A stretch of DNA of 33,839 nt from Parashewanella curva (lineage in GTDB: Bacteria > Pseudomonadota > Gammaproteobacteria > Enterobacterales > Shewanellaceae), in assembly GCF_003675895.1 (NCBI RefSeq), contig NZ_ML014796.1:1-33839 (forward strand), written 5' to 3'. Position numbers and translations under genes: made by a program. The notes beneath the pieces are model-generated. The model was not told the DNA's origin, ran no database searches, and saw only the letters and a program-made list of their open reading frames with translations. Below are positions 1 to 8,690 of this stretch, piece after piece (the stretch's first letter is position 1; each line of letters opens with the position of its first letter).

Positions 1-108
1 AAAAATGAGAAAACAGCAAAAGTTGGAATAAAAAGCAAACGGTTAAAAGCTGGCTGGGATGAAGATTATTTGATGAAGGTTTTAACCGTGGGCAAACTGA
101 GTGTCTAA
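1..108 (+). CDS. 3' end of an unidentified gene (partial at window edge)
   Basis: Frame 1 is open from the first base to a TAA at 106-108 and encodes about 35 residues, rich in Lys and ending KVLTVGKLSV. There is no start codon context because the gene runs off the left edge. I do not recognise the fragment. It may be part of the same ancestral gene as the FUSC-like remnant that follows: a GTG at 101-103 in the next frame overlaps its end, and the two frames would join sensibly if one or two frameshifts are assumed. It could equally be a separate gene tail. Confidence 0.3.
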   Translation, partial: KNEKTAKVGIKSKRLKAGWDEDYLMKVLTVGKLSV

Positions 109-353
109 TTTAGACCCGTTTGCCCTAGTGGTTATTGGTGTTTGCATGGGTTGCTGAATATTGGCACCAATTTAAGTATCTTTTACTTCAAGCTGGGGTG
201 ATCACTATCATTTTATTAGCGGTACCATACGATGAGTCTACAGTGTCGACGAATTTATCTTGGTATCGTGCTCTAGGCTCGTTGGAAGGTGGTTTAGTCA
301 GCTTGGTGATCATCTATGTGAGCCGTCTGTATTCACCGGATCTTGATGAATAA
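101..353 (+). pseudogene. Frameshifted C-terminal remnant of a FUSC-like inner-membrane protein
   Basis: Frame 2 from GTG 101 reads VSNLDPFALVVIGVCMG and then stops at TGA 155-157. Frame 3 continues the same kind of sequence from about 141 to a TAA at 351-353 (AEYWHQFKYLLLQAGVITI..., then a Gly-containing RALGSLEGGLVSL helix). The hydrophobic pattern YLLLQAGVIT...R.LGSLEGGLVSL resembles the last transmembrane segments of the FUSC/YccS aromatic-acid exporter family. That is a family impression, not a proven match. The 3' end overlaps the end of convergent fieF by 44 bases. Either the gene is broken by a one-base shift near 140-155 or the sequence has an error there. If it is read as a single ORF, only the TTG at 135 could start it, which is unconvincing. 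Confidence 0.4.
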
Positions 354-1200
354 TCACTTCAGCATGATCAAACAACTGCTCGATTTTATGTTCAATGGTA
401 TCGGCAATGTCATGGGCCTGATATAAAGATAAATCAGCGTCCAGATCTAAATGCAGTTGCACAAACACCATTCGGCCAGATTGACGGGTACGTATGTCAT
501 GAGCCCCTTGCGTTTGCGGGTGTGCCATCGTGATATCATAAATTTGTTGCTGTACTTCTGGACTCAGTTCTTTATCCATCAGTTCATTAATGGCTTCCTT
601 ACCTAATTGTAAGCTTTGCCAGCCAAGATAGAGTGCGATTAAAATAGCGAACAGGCCATCACTCCACCACCATCCATACTGAGATAGCACCAAAGCGATT
701 AATACCGAAAGATTGAGCAATAAATCACTCTTGTAATGGAGTGCATCAGCCGCAATGACACGGCTTTGCGTTTTTGCATGAGCGATGCGTTGCAAGAGCA
801 CTAACCCGAAAGTTAATACAATGGCAAATGCACTGACACCAATGCCCAAATTTGTCCGCTCAACAGGAGCTTGTTCTAACAGTCGTTCGCCACCATAAAA
901 AATCAATACCAGTGCCGTTCCCGTAATAAATGCTGATTGAGCCAGAGCGGCTAGAGATTCTGCTTTGCCATGACCAAAACGGTGATCATCATCTGCGGGA
1001 GTAATGGCGATACGTAGGGCAAAAAAGTTAACTAAAGAGGCCGCAAGATCCGAGGTGGAATCGGCTAGTGATGCCAACATACTGGCTGAACCAGAATAAA
1101 GCCAAGCAAAGAGTTTGGCTACAATCAGGGTTATTGCGACCAGCACCGAGGCGCGACTGGCGAGTTTTACCCAAAAGACGTAATCGGTTTGGTGAGCCAT
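310..1200 (-). CDS. fieF: Cation-efflux pump FieF (CDF family, Fe2+/Zn2+ export)
   Basis: This 296-residue cation diffusion facilitator resembles E. coli FieF/YiiP (300 aa). FieF is a homodimeric inner-membrane antiporter that exports divalent metals in exchange for protons. It has six transmembrane helices followed by a cytoplasmic ferredoxin-like domain. The transport-site residues are present: D47 and D51 in the LADSTSD stretch, and H155 and D159 in ADALHYKSD. The second metal site is D70-H73-H77 in the segment PADDDHRFGHGKAES. The C-terminal domain keeps GAHDIRTRQSG and EVIIHQDP. I chose ATG 1200 because it gives the family N-terminus; the longer frame would need TTG at 1221. It lies downstream of cpxP in the same orientation. 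A TATAAT at 1231-1236 (minus strand) suggests its own promoter as well. Confidence 0.95.
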   Translation of the reverse strand: MAHQTDYVFWVKLASRASVLVAITLIVAKLFAWLYSGSASMLASLADSTSDLAASLVNFFALRIAITPADDDHRFGHGKAESLAALAQSAFITGTALVLIFYGGERLLEQAPVERTNLGIGVSAFAIVLTFGLVLLQRIAHAKTQSRVIAADALHYKSDLLLNLSVLIALVLSQYGWWWSDGLFAILIALYLGWQSLQLGKEAINELMDKELSPEVQQQIYDITMAHPQTQGAHDIRTRQSGRMVFVQLHLDLDADLSLYQAHDIADTIEHKIEQLFDHAEVIIHQDPVNTDGSHR

Positions 1201-1230
1201 TGCATATTGACCAAGAATCAAGATGTTAAC

Positions 1231-1236
1231 ATTATA
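1231..1236 (-). promoter_or_regulatory. Putative -10 element for fieF
   Basis: A perfect TATAAT is read on the minus strand 30 bases before the fieF ATG, which would start transcription near 1224. I see no good -35 hexamer at 17 bases, so the promoter may depend on an activator or may not be real. Confidence 0.35.
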
Positions 1237-1265
1237 GTCAAGGATAAAGCTGGGAAGAAGAGGGC

Positions 1266-1285
1266 GTGCCTGAGAAATCAGGCAC
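1266..1285 (-). other. Stem-loop between cpxP and fieF
   Basis: GTGCCTGA-GAAA-TCAGGCAC is a perfect 8-bp stem with a 4-base loop, 31 bases after the cpxP stop. On the minus strand it is followed by a pyrimidine-rich stretch (gccctcttcttccc) rather than a pure U-run. It could end or attenuate the cpxP transcript, or protect its 3' end. Confidence 0.55.
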
Positions 1286-1316
1286 TTAAAGAAGAAATAA
1301 CTGAGTAAAGTTAAGT

Positions 1317-1787
1317 TTATTGATCTGAACGAGCTTTTTTAGCAGCTCTAAGTTGCTCTGCTTTAGCTTGTTGTTCGGGAGTCAGCACTTGAGACATGTC
1401 ATGACGTAATTTCATTGTTGCTACGGCTTGTTGCTGACGAAGTTGACTACGTTGATCAACTAAGTTGGCTGCGGCTTGGGCATCGAAATCTGCAGACTGA
1501 ACCAGTGCTTTTACTTGCTCAGCATAAGCTTGTCGGTCTTCTTTGGTCGGTCTAAGTGACTTTTGCTCTTGTCTGTACGCTTTGTAAATATCTTTGATTT
1601 GCTGTTTTTGGTCAGCGGTTAAATCAAGCTTACGGAAAAATTTCATTAATTTATGGTGACCGCGTTTTTGCACTTGTTGCATGCATTTTGTTCCAGCATC
1701 AGGTTTCGCATAGACAGCGATAGGGGCGAGTGCAGAACAAGTTAACATTGCAGCAGCCATTAATTTTTTAGTCGTAGAGATGGTCAT
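1317..1787 (-). CDS. cpxP: Periplasmic CpxP/Spy-family stress protein
   Basis: A 156-residue secreted protein of the CpxP/Spy family, which acts as a periplasmic chaperone and, as CpxP, as a negative modulator of the CpxA sensor. Residues 1-28 form a signal peptide (KK, then a hydrophobic run, ending VYAKP). The mature part is almost wholly helical and charged and carries two LTxxQ family motifs, LTADQ and LTPEQ. The start is ATG 1787 with an AAAGGAA ribosome site 7 to 8 bases upstream. The frame is open a further 46 codons, but that extension would destroy the signal peptide. It diverges from cpxR across a region with CpxR-type repeats, so it is probably the classical Cpx-induced target. Very low sequence conservation in this family makes CpxP versus Spy a context-based choice. 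Confidence 0.88.
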   Translation of the reverse strand: MTISTTKKLMAAAMLTCSALAPIAVYAKPDAGTKCMQQVQKRGHHKLMKFFRKLDLTADQKQQIKDIYKAYRQEQKSLRPTKEDRQAYAEQVKALVQSADFDAQAAANLVDQRSQLRQQQAVATMKLRHDMSQVLTPEQQAKAEQLRAAKKARSDQ

Positions 1788-1869
1788 AATAACGTTCCTT
1801 TTGTGAAGGGAAATTAACTGGGTTGCTAGCAAGTGTAGGGATTGCAATGTAAGTTTGAATATGTGAAAC

Positions 1870-1884
1870 GTAAAGCTAAGTAAA
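1870..1884. promoter_or_regulatory. CpxR box 1 (GTAAA-N5-GTAAA)
   Basis: The sequence GTAAAgctaaGTAAA exactly matches the tandem CpxR recognition pattern GTAAA-N(4-8)-GTAAA. It lies between divergent cpxP and cpxR, 82 bases from the cpxP ATG and 65 from the cpxR ATG. A TATTAT at 1914-1919 could be the -10 of cpxRA, which would place the box near -49, a typical activator position. Confidence 0.75.
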
Positions 1885-1932
1885 GATGGGTAAGGAAAGC
1901 GCACAAATATTGCTATTATCAGCAACAGTACG

Positions 1933-1946
1933 GTAAAGCGAGTAAA
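1933..1946. promoter_or_regulatory. CpxR box 2 overlapping the cpxR start region
   Basis: GTAAAgcgaGTAAA is a second direct repeat with 4-base spacing. It ends 3 bases before the cpxR ATG and occupies the position of the ribosome-binding site. If bound, it would sit downstream of the putative start of transcription and could act as a repressor site, giving feedback on cpxRA. Confidence 0.55.
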
Positions 1947-1949
1947 TGA

Positions 1950-2624
1950 ATGGCACGACTATTATTAGTAGATGATGATCAGGGGTTGGCAGAGTTATTA
2001 GGGCAACTGCTTGAACTTGAAGGCTTTGATCTCACTTTGGCACATGATGGTGCCCAAGGCTTGAATTATGCTTTAGCCGATGATTTTGATTTGATTTTAT
2101 TGGACGTCATGCTGCCAAAACTCAATGGCTTTGAAGTATTACGTCAATTAAGAGAGCAAAAACATACGCCAGTATTAATGTTAACGGCAAGAGGTGATGA
2201 CATCGATCGAGTGGTTGGGCTTGAAATGGGAGCCGATGACTACCTGTCTAAACCGTTTAATGATCGTGAATTAGTCGCACGAGTTAGAGCGATTCTTCGT
2301 CGCATTGGAAACCACACGATTACAGCAGAACAGCACCATGATGACATCAGTATTGATGTATCACGGCAAGAAGCCCGTTGTCAGCAGCAGGTGTTGCCCT
2401 TAACCGATTGTGAATTTGCACTGTTGCAAGCCTTGATTGAGCATTGTGGTGAAATGATCAGTAAAGAAACCTTAAACCTTCAGGTATTGGGCAAGCGTTT
2501 GATGCCGTTTGACCGCAGTTTGGATATGCACTTATCCAATCTACGCAAAAAATTGCCTGAGCGTGAAGATGGCCGACCAAGGATCAAAACGGTTCGTGGC
2601 AAAGGTTACATTTGGCTGGCTTAA
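1950..2624 (+). CDS. cpxR: Response regulator CpxR (OmpR family)
   Basis: A 224-residue OmpR-type response regulator. The receiver domain (about 1-118) has the acidic triad D8-D9-D10, the phospho-acceptor near D52 in LLDVMLP, the switch Thr in MLTARGDD and the conserved Lys in YLSKPF. The winged-helix domain (about 130-224) contains FALLQALIEHCGEMISKETL and ends with the wing motif RIKTVRGKGYIWLA. It is phosphorylated by CpxA and controls envelope-stress genes. The start ATG 1950 gives the standard MARLLLVDDD N-terminus. cpxA follows after 15 bases, so the two are one operon. Two CpxR boxes upstream suggest autoregulation. Identity as CpxR rests on the cpxP/fieF/cpxA context as well as on sequence. 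Confidence 0.95.
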   Translation: MARLLLVDDDQGLAELLGQLLELEGFDLTLAHDGAQGLNYALADDFDLILLDVMLPKLNGFEVLRQLREQKHTPVLMLTARGDDIDRVVGLEMGADDYLSKPFNDRELVARVRAILRRIGNHTITAEQHHDDISIDVSRQEARCQQQVLPLTDCEFALLQALIEHCGEMISKETLNLQVLGKRLMPFDRSLDMHLSNLRKKLPEREDGRPRIKTVRGKGYIWLA

Positions 2625-2639
2625 GGAATTCAAAATAAC

Positions 2640-3995
2640 GTGGCAAATCGTATTTTTATCAAATTATTAGTAGGCTTTTGGTTGTGTAGCTCGCTTACAA
2701 TTGGAGCCGTGGCGTTATTGCCATTGATACAGCAAAAACACGATCAGGCTCCATTACCGAGCAATCTTCAAAAAATTCTAATAAAGGCTGGAAAAAAACT
2801 TCAGAAAAATCCTGATTTACTCAAGCCTGAAAATGTTCGCCGTTTATCTAAACTCAAACGCTTTAATCCTCGATTTGTACTGTTTATTGCGAATGAAGAT
2901 GGCCGCATACTCAATCGCCGACACTTTTCTCGGGATTTGAGGCGTTTTATGCTGATGGCGGAAGATGCACAAAAGCCAATCCGTCATCAATTTCGAGAGC
3001 GAGTCTTTTTTGGTCCCTATCAAATTGAAGTTCAAAATAGAACGTATTCACTTTATGGCAGCCTAGAAAACCGACATCCACGACCTTGGTTTTTTTGGTT
3101 TACGGAGTATAAATTACTGACGTTATCATTAGCCATTTTACTATCTGGCCTACTCTGCAGTGTATTGGCTTGGCACTTGGGTCGGCCGTTAAAGCAGTTA
3201 AAACGTAGTGCGGATAAATTGGCTCAAGGAGAGCTGAGCAGTAGGGTAGATGATTCAACCTTAAAGCGCAGTGATGAAATCGGGCAGTTAGCGCGTGCTT
3301 TCAACAGCATGGCAAATGCCATTGAACAAATGGTCAATCAACAACAGCGTTTAATTGGGGATATTTCTCATGAATTACGAACCCCGTTAACTCGATTGCA
3401 GTTGGCATTAGCGGTGGCACATAAAAAAGGACAACAGACCAAAGAAACTGAGCGTATCGGCTATGAAGCAGAACAACTTGAAGCGTTAATTCAAGAGCTA
3501 TTGACCTTGTCTCGAGTCAGCAATCAGTCAATGCAGCAAAAGCAATCCCTTTCATTAAATCAATGTTTAGCGCAGATGATTTCTGATGTTGAGTTTGAGG
3601 CTGAGCAAGAGCAAAAACAAGTAGTCGTAGATATTGATGGCGCGATCAAAGTTGAGGTGGTGCCTAATTTACTTTGCCGAGCAGTAGAGAACATTTTACG
3701 TAATGCGCTTCGTTATGCTGAAACGACGATCCGTATTCGTGCTCTGCGATATAAATCCGGTGTGCAGTTGACGATAGAAGATGATGGCTCAGGCATTGAG
3801 CAGTCGGAGTTAGAAAATATTTTTCAGCCGTTTTATCGTCCCGATAGTGCCCGAGATCGCAATTCTGGAGGCTGTGGTTTAGGTTTGGCGATCAGCCAAG
3901 CTGCCATTGCGGCTCACCAAGGAGAAATAAAAGCAGAAAATATTGAGCCGCACGGTTTAAAAGTGACCATCGTATTACCCCGTAAAATGGGGTAA
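2640..3995 (+). CDS. cpxA: Sensor histidine kinase CpxA
   Basis: A 451-residue membrane histidine kinase (E. coli CpxA is 457). Transmembrane helix 1 is about residues 8-30. A basic periplasmic sensor domain follows (31 to about 150), then helix 2 (about 157-178) and a HAMP linker starting GRPLKQLKRSADKLAQGEL. The phospho-acceptor is H244 in GDISHELRTPLTR. The ATP-binding domain has N351/N355 in VENILRNALRYA, DDGSGI at 381-386 and GCGLGLA at 411-417. Translation starts at GTG 2640 after an AAGGAA site. It senses misfolded envelope proteins and phosphorylates CpxR. The last codons form a small hairpin (ATTACCCC, loop, GGGGTAAT, 3974-3996) whose right arm contains the stop codon. Confidence 0.95.
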   Translation: MANRIFIKLLVGFWLCSSLTIGAVALLPLIQQKHDQAPLPSNLQKILIKAGKKLQKNPDLLKPENVRRLSKLKRFNPRFVLFIANEDGRILNRRHFSRDLRRFMLMAEDAQKPIRHQFRERVFFGPYQIEVQNRTYSLYGSLENRHPRPWFFWFTEYKLLTLSLAILLSGLLCSVLAWHLGRPLKQLKRSADKLAQGELSSRVDDSTLKRSDEIGQLARAFNSMANAIEQMVNQQQRLIGDISHELRTPLTRLQLALAVAHKKGQQTKETERIGYEAEQLEALIQELLTLSRVSNQSMQQKQSLSLNQCLAQMISDVEFEAEQEQKQVVVDIDGAIKVEVVPNLLCRAVENILRNALRYAETTIRIRALRYKSGVQLTIEDDGSGIEQSELENIFQPFYRPDSARDRNSGGCGLGLAISQAAIAAHQGEIKAENIEPHGLKVTIVLPRKMG

Positions 3996-4022
3996 TAGCA
4001 AAGAGTTGGTATTGATGAAAGA

Positions 4023-5252
4023 TCAATAAAACGGATTTGGATCTACGTTTAACGAACGTGGTGAAACACCACGCTCAATGTTGAGCGTATCTTGCTCCAA
4101 CAAGTCCACATATTCAATTTCGACATAGCGGTTGAGCTTGGCGGAATAAAAGCATTTAACTACAGGGTGAAGTACATCTCTGTCTAGCGAGTCCCATACA
4201 ATGCCGACTCGACCATCCGAGAGTTCAACTAGTGAACCTGTAGGGTATACACCAATACATCGTATAAATTCATATACCAAGTCTTTATCGAGATGAAATG
4301 GCGTCAACGATAATAATATCTTGAACGCTGAAGCAGGGCTCATGGCCTCTTTGTAGCAACGGGTAGCGGTAAGAGCATCGTAAATATCAACAATGCAACT
4401 CATACGCCCATGTTGAGGAAGTTGGTCGCCACAGAGCCCTTTGGGGTAGCCTTTACCGTCTAATTTTTCATGGTGCATTAAGCACACATCTTTGCTGATT
4501 TGGGAAAAGTTAGGAATATTTTCTACGATGTCGATGGCATGAAATTGATGCTGCTTTATGATGTCGTACTCTTCAGGGCTTAACTTTCCAGGCTTATTCA
4601 ATATCGTATCATCCACGTGAATCTTTCCGATATCATGCAGCAGCCCACCAACAGCCATTTCTTTAATGGTCTCAGCAGGAAGCTTCATATAATTGCCAAA
4701 GGTGACTAACAGAAAAGCAACATTTATCGAATGCTCAAGCAAGTATGCGTCTTTGGTTCGAAGTGCGGCAACACACTTAAATGCATCAATATCTGTAAGG
4801 GCTGAACGGATCATTTTATCAGCCATGTTCTCAAATTCAGTCAGCTCTATGGCTTTGCCTTCAAAGGTTTCCGATAACACCTTGCGAACCAGCCCTTTGG
4901 CTTCACTGAGCAATGTCTTAGTTTCAGTTTGTTGCTGAGCCCGAAGCAACTGCCGCTGCTTGGCATTGCGCTGTTTAAATTGAGGCTCATTTGGCTTTAT
5001 CTCAAGCTTAGAGTCAGTGTCATCTTGAGTTGGGTGCAAGCCGCAATCAGGGGCTGAACGTTCGACATTCACCCATGCATATTTGATCTTATGCTTTTTT
5101 AATTTCTCCAACATACTTGAATGTCGAATTTGCCCAGAATTCGTAATGTTAAGTTTGCTATTACCGTCTTCAAACTGTTCGATAAACATGCCTTGTCGCA
5201 GCTTATGAATGGGAAGTTTTAGCAATTTAGTTGAAGAAAGAGGGGCTGGCAT
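4023..5252 (-). CDS. HD-GYP domain cyclic-di-GMP phosphodiesterase
   Basis: A 409-residue cytoplasmic protein with an N-terminal DUF3391-like segment (about 10-65, LPIHKLRQGMFIEQF), a Gln/Lys-rich helical linker (about 85-120) and an HD-GYP domain (about 165-330). The catalytic set looks complete: H174, the HD pair H206-D207 in GGLLHDIGKIH, the later His residues in IKQHQFHA, and HHEKLDGKGYP at 260-270, followed by IVDIYDALTATRCYK. Such enzymes usually hydrolyse c-di-GMP, affecting motility and biofilm. There is no transmembrane or receiver domain, so how the protein is regulated is not visible. ATG 5252 has an AGGA site. It converges with cpxA and is separated by 253 non-coding bases from the divergent acetyltransferase gene. 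Substrate is inferred from the family. Confidence 0.9.
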   Translation of the reverse strand: MPAPLSSTKLLKLPIHKLRQGMFIEQFEDGNSKLNITNSGQIRHSSMLEKLKKHKIKYAWVNVERSAPDCGLHPTQDDTDSKLEIKPNEPQFKQRNAKQRQLLRAQQQTETKTLLSEAKGLVRKVLSETFEGKAIELTEFENMADKMIRSALTDIDAFKCVAALRTKDAYLLEHSINVAFLLVTFGNYMKLPAETIKEMAVGGLLHDIGKIHVDDTILNKPGKLSPEEYDIIKQHQFHAIDIVENIPNFSQISKDVCLMHHEKLDGKGYPKGLCGDQLPQHGRMSCIVDIYDALTATRCYKEAMSPASAFKILLSLTPFHLDKDLVYEFIRCIGVYPTGSLVELSDGRVGIVWDSLDRDVLHPVVKCFYSAKLNRYVEIEYVDLLEQDTLNIERGVSPRSLNVDPNPFY

Positions 5253-5474
5253 GAAAACATCCTACGGCAGTGCCGATTTCTATTGCATTCCTTGAAAGCG
5301 GTGCATATTAACATTTTATCTTACAAAATATTGAATTAAATATACAAAATACGAATATAAATGCAGCAGATGATAATCGATAGCTATTTTTAATCAATCC
5401 GTTTGAATTTAGTAAATATTGTGAAACATGTTGAAATTATCGACTTTTGTATTCGGGAGAAAATTTGCTACTCT

Positions 5475-5491
5475 AAGTGGACAGACCAGTT
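5475..5491. promoter_or_regulatory. Near-palindrome resembling a FadR-type operator
   Basis: AAGTGGACAGACCAGTT, centred on TGG-N5-CCA, directly follows a possible -10 (TACTCT, 5469-5474) and lies 15 bases before the acetyltransferase ATG. It matches 15 of 17 positions of AACTGGTCNGACCAGTT, the idealised FadR site as I remember it. Whether this organism uses FadR is unknown, so the assignment is only suggestive. Confidence 0.3.
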
Positions 5492-5505
5492 AAAGTTGAG
5501 AGCTT

Positions 5506-5979
5506 ATGTACCAGATCACCCACATTCAAACCGAGCAACTAACACCTGAACAACTTGAAGATATTCTTGAGATCAGCCGACAAATTTCAGAACTCGATAA
5601 TGGCGTTACCGCTGAAAAAATTCAGCAGCGGTTGCAAGATAAAGCGTATTTAGTGTCTATTGCCTATGTAGAGGGAGAGCCTGCAGGGTATAAAATTGGC
5701 TACGCGCTATCTAATGAGCAATTCTACAGTTGGTTGGGTGGTGTCGCCAAAGACTATCGTAACCTTGGAGTTGCGCAGCAGTTGCTGGACGCTCAAGAGC
5801 AGTGGGTACAAACCAAAGGTTACGGTGTGCTCAAAGTAAAAACCATGAACCAGTTTAAAGGTATGCTTTGCATGTTGATCAATAACGATTATCAATTAAT
5901 GGGTATTGAGTCACCTGTCACAGATAACTTAAGCTCCAAGATTCAACTAGAAAAACACTTCGATTCTGTCTGCGGATAG
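5506..5979 (+). CDS. GNAT-family N-acetyltransferase
   Basis: A 157-residue single-domain protein of the GNAT superfamily, which transfers acetyl groups from acetyl-CoA to amines. The acetyl-CoA-binding motif A region is visible around residues 75-105: a beta strand (QFYSWLGGVAKDYRN) followed by the loop and helix YRNLGVAQQLLDAQEQW, equivalent to Q/RxxGxA. A conserved central segment KVKTMNQFKGMLCMLINNDY follows. The substrate cannot be inferred. ATG 5506 is preceded by TTGAGAG, a weak ribosome site. The gene ends 40 bases before ppc in the same direction and may be co-transcribed with it. A possible operator overlaps its promoter. Confidence 0.85.
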   Translation: MYQITHIQTEQLTPEQLEDILEISRQISELDNGVTAEKIQQRLQDKAYLVSIAYVEGEPAGYKIGYALSNEQFYSWLGGVAKDYRNLGVAQQLLDAQEQWVQTKGYGVLKVKTMNQFKGMLCMLINNDYQLMGIESPVTDNLSSKIQLEKHFDSVCG

Positions 5980-6019
5980 GATATGGTAACTGACATGTCT
6001 TAATAATAAAGGTGTCAGT

Positions 6020-8668
6020 ATGGGAGAGTTATCCGTCGATAGTTACGCGCCATTGCGCGCAAATGTAAACCTGCTTGGACAGATTTTAGGTGAGACAATG
6101 TCCAATGATCTTGGAGCAGGTTTTCTGGAAAAAGTTGAGCAAATTCGAGTGTTGGCGAAAGATTCTCGTAGTGGAGATGAAACGGCTCGAAGCAAGATGC
6201 TGACCATATTGGCTGAACTTCCCGACGAAGAATTAGTGCCCTTTGTTAAAGCCTTTAATCAGTTCTTAAACTTGGCGAACATTGCAGAACAATTTCATAC
6301 AATTAGTCATGATTGTGATGAAAAAGTTTGTGCGCCACAGCCGATTGATGACTTATTCGAGCGATTAAAATCTCAACCCAATGCAGAAGAAAAGGTATTG
6401 AATTGCCTTAATGAAACGTCGATTGATATTGTTCTTACCGCTCACCCTACCGAAATTTCTCGCCGTACTCTGATTAAAAAATACAACTCTATAATTCATT
6501 GTTTATCTGTTTTAGATAGTGAGCGTATCGATTACGATGAACGCCAAAAGTACAGCCAACGTTTGCGAGAGTTAGTGAGCCAAATATGGCACACCAATGA
6601 AATCCGCCAGCAGCGCCCAACACCTGTAGATGAAGCCACTTGGGGATTGTCCACTCTGGAAGTGTCATTGTGGCAAGCCGTACCCGATTTCATGCGTCAA
6701 TTAGAAGGGCAATTTCAAAAACATTTTAACCGTCAATTACCGAAGACGGTAATGCCTTTGAAGTTCTCGTCGTGGATGGGAGGCGATCGCGACGGTAACC
6801 CATTTGTAACCGCAGAAGTAACCCAAGAAGTCTTGTACCGTAACCGTCAAAGAGCGGCATTATTGTACCTAGAAGATATTGATGAGTTGGTGTCAGAGTT
6901 GTCCATGGATGACGCCAGTGACAGAATGATTGAGGCCGTAGGTGCCGACCGAACACCTTATCGTGTGCTACTAAGGCAACTACGTAAACGCCTTAAACGT
7001 ACCATCAAGGCGCTAGACCTCAAATTAGAAGACGAAGAAGCAGAGTTACCGGTTAAAAAACTAATCTGGCATACCAGAGATCTAACAGCACCATTAACCA
7101 TGATGTATGACAGTCTCGTCGAAAAGGGCATGACCTTGATTGCCAATGGTAAGCTGCTTGATACCTTACGCCGTTTGTCCTGTTTTGGAGTACATCTACT
7201 CAAGCTGGATATTCGACAAGACTCTGGACGTCATGCTGAAGTATTTCAAGAATTGCTGGCTTATTTAGAGTTAGGTGATTACAACAGTTGGAGTGAAACC
7301 CAGAAGCAGACGTTTTTATTATTAGAACTGCAAAATAAGCGCCCGCTTATTCCTCAACATTGGAAGCCATCAGCTAACGTACAAGAAGTATTAGATACCA
7401 CACGTGTTGTCGCTCAACAGTCACAACAAGCTTTGGGTTCTTATGTCATTTCTATGGCAAGAGAGCCATCTGATGTATTGGCGGTGATTCTATTACTCCA
7501 AGAAGCGGGCTGCCAATGGACTATGCCGGTTGTGCCGTTATTTGAAACGTTAGATGACTTAAACCACGCCTCTGACAGCATCAATCAACTGTTAACCGTG
7601 GATTGGTACCGTGAGCACATAAAAGGTTCACAAGAAGTGATGATTGGTTATTCCGATTCATCAAAAGATGCAGGAGTGATCGCTGCTTCATGGGCGCAAT
7701 ATGAAGCACAAGAACAATTAGTCGAAGTCTGTAAGCAATGGGATATTAAGCTTACTCTGTTCCATGGTCGTGGTGGAACTATTGGACGAGGTGGTGGCCC
7801 TGCTCACCAAGCGATTTTATCTCAGCCGCCTGGTTCGGTTGATGGCCGGATTCGAGTGACTGAACAAGGGGAGATGATCCGCTTTAAGTTTGGTTTACCT
7901 AAAATGGCCTGTAAAAGTTTAGCTCTGTACGCTTCAGCGGTAATGGAAGCCTCAATATTGCCTCCTCCCGAGCCAAAACCAGAATGGCGAAAGGTAATGC
8001 ATTTAATGTCGGAAACCTCTTTGCACGCTTATCGTAATGTGGTGCGACACGATCCTCAGTTCGTCGAATATTTCCGTTATGCCACACCAGAAGTCGAGCT
8101 AGGTAAATTACCGTTAGGCAGTCGCCCCGCTAAACGTCGAAAAGATGGCGGCATTGAGAGCTTACGAGCCATCCCTTGGTCATTCGCGTGGTCACAAAAC
8201 CGGTTAAACTTACCCGCTTGGTTAGGAGCCGGAGATGCGATCAAAGAAGCGGTCAAGCAAGGTTATATTGATACTTTGCGCATTATGGTCAAAGAGTGGC
8301 CGTATTTTTCATCTCGAATGTCAATGCTTGAGATGGTCTATGCCAAGTCAGAAACCAACATTGCTAAATATTACGAGCGATGCTTGGTACCAAAGCAATT
8401 ACATGGTTTTGGACATCGCTTAAGTGACAAATTACATTCAGGTAAAGCCACCTTGTTGAACTTAATTGAATCTGAGGTGCTGATGGCAAGCACACCATGG
8501 AGCCGAGAGTCGATTAATCTGCGTAACCCTTACTTGGATCCTTTACATGCGTTACAAGTGGAATTATTAGCTCGTACACGTAAAACTTCAGAAATGGATA
8601 AAGAGCTGGAATTGGCTCTGATGTTGACCATTGCGGGGGTTGCTGCTGGGATGCGTAATACAGGGTAA
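6020..8668 (+). CDS. ppc: Phosphoenolpyruvate carboxylase
   Basis: An 882-residue enzyme (E. coli 883) that carboxylates phosphoenolpyruvate with bicarbonate to oxaloacetate, refilling the TCA cycle. It is allosterically controlled by acetyl-CoA and aspartate in the family. The family signatures are all present: [13 protein letters not shown] with catalytic His near residue 142; [12 protein letters not shown] near 253; [10 protein letters not shown] near 543; the glycine-rich loop [16 protein letters not shown] near 580-595; VTEQGEMI; and the terminal AAGMRNTG. The start is ATG 6020 with an AAAGGTG site. Oxaloacetate made here feeds aspartate, the substrate of the thr operon found 4 kb downstream, though there is no sign that the two are co-regulated. 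Confidence 0.98.
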   Translation: MGELSVDSYAPLRANVNLLGQILGETMSNDLGAGFLEKVEQIRVLAKDSRSGDETARSKMLTILAELPDEELVPFVKAFNQFLNLANIAEQFHTISHDCDEKVCAPQPIDDLFERLKSQPNAEEKVLNCLNETSIDIVLTAHPTEISRRTLIKKYNSIIHCLSVLDSERIDYDERQKYSQRLRELVSQIWHTNEIRQQRPTPVDEATWGLSTLEVSLWQAVPDFMRQLEGQFQKHFNRQLPKTVMPLKFSSWMGGDRDGNPFVTAEVTQEVLYRNRQRAALLYLEDIDELVSELSMDDASDRMIEAVGADRTPYRVLLRQLRKRLKRTIKALDLKLEDEEAELPVKKLIWHTRDLTAPLTMMYDSLVEKGMTLIANGKLLDTLRRLSCFGVHLLKLDIRQDSGRHAEVFQELLAYLELGDYNSWSETQKQTFLLLELQNKRPLIPQHWKPSANVQEVLDTTRVVAQQSQQALGSYVISMAREPSDVLAVILLLQEAGCQWTMPVVPLFETLDDLNHASDSINQLLTVDWYREHIKGSQEVMIGYSDSSKDAGVIAASWAQYEAQEQLVEVCKQWDIKLTLFHGRGGTIGRGGGPAHQAILSQPPGSVDGRIRVTEQGEMIRFKFGLPKMACKSLALYASAVMEASILPPPEPKPEWRKVMHLMSETSLHAYRNVVRHDPQFVEYFRYATPEVELGKLPLGSRPAKRRKDGGIESLRAIPWSFAWSQNRLNLPAWLGAGDAIKEAVKQGYIDTLRIMVKEWPYFSSRMSMLEMVYAKSETNIAKYYERCLVPKQLHGFGHRLSDKLHSGKATLLNLIESEVLMASTPWSRESINLRNPYLDPLHALQVELLARTRKTSEMDKELELALMLTIAGVAAGMRNTG

Positions 8669-8690
8669 TGAAAATACTAGATTTGGCGGC

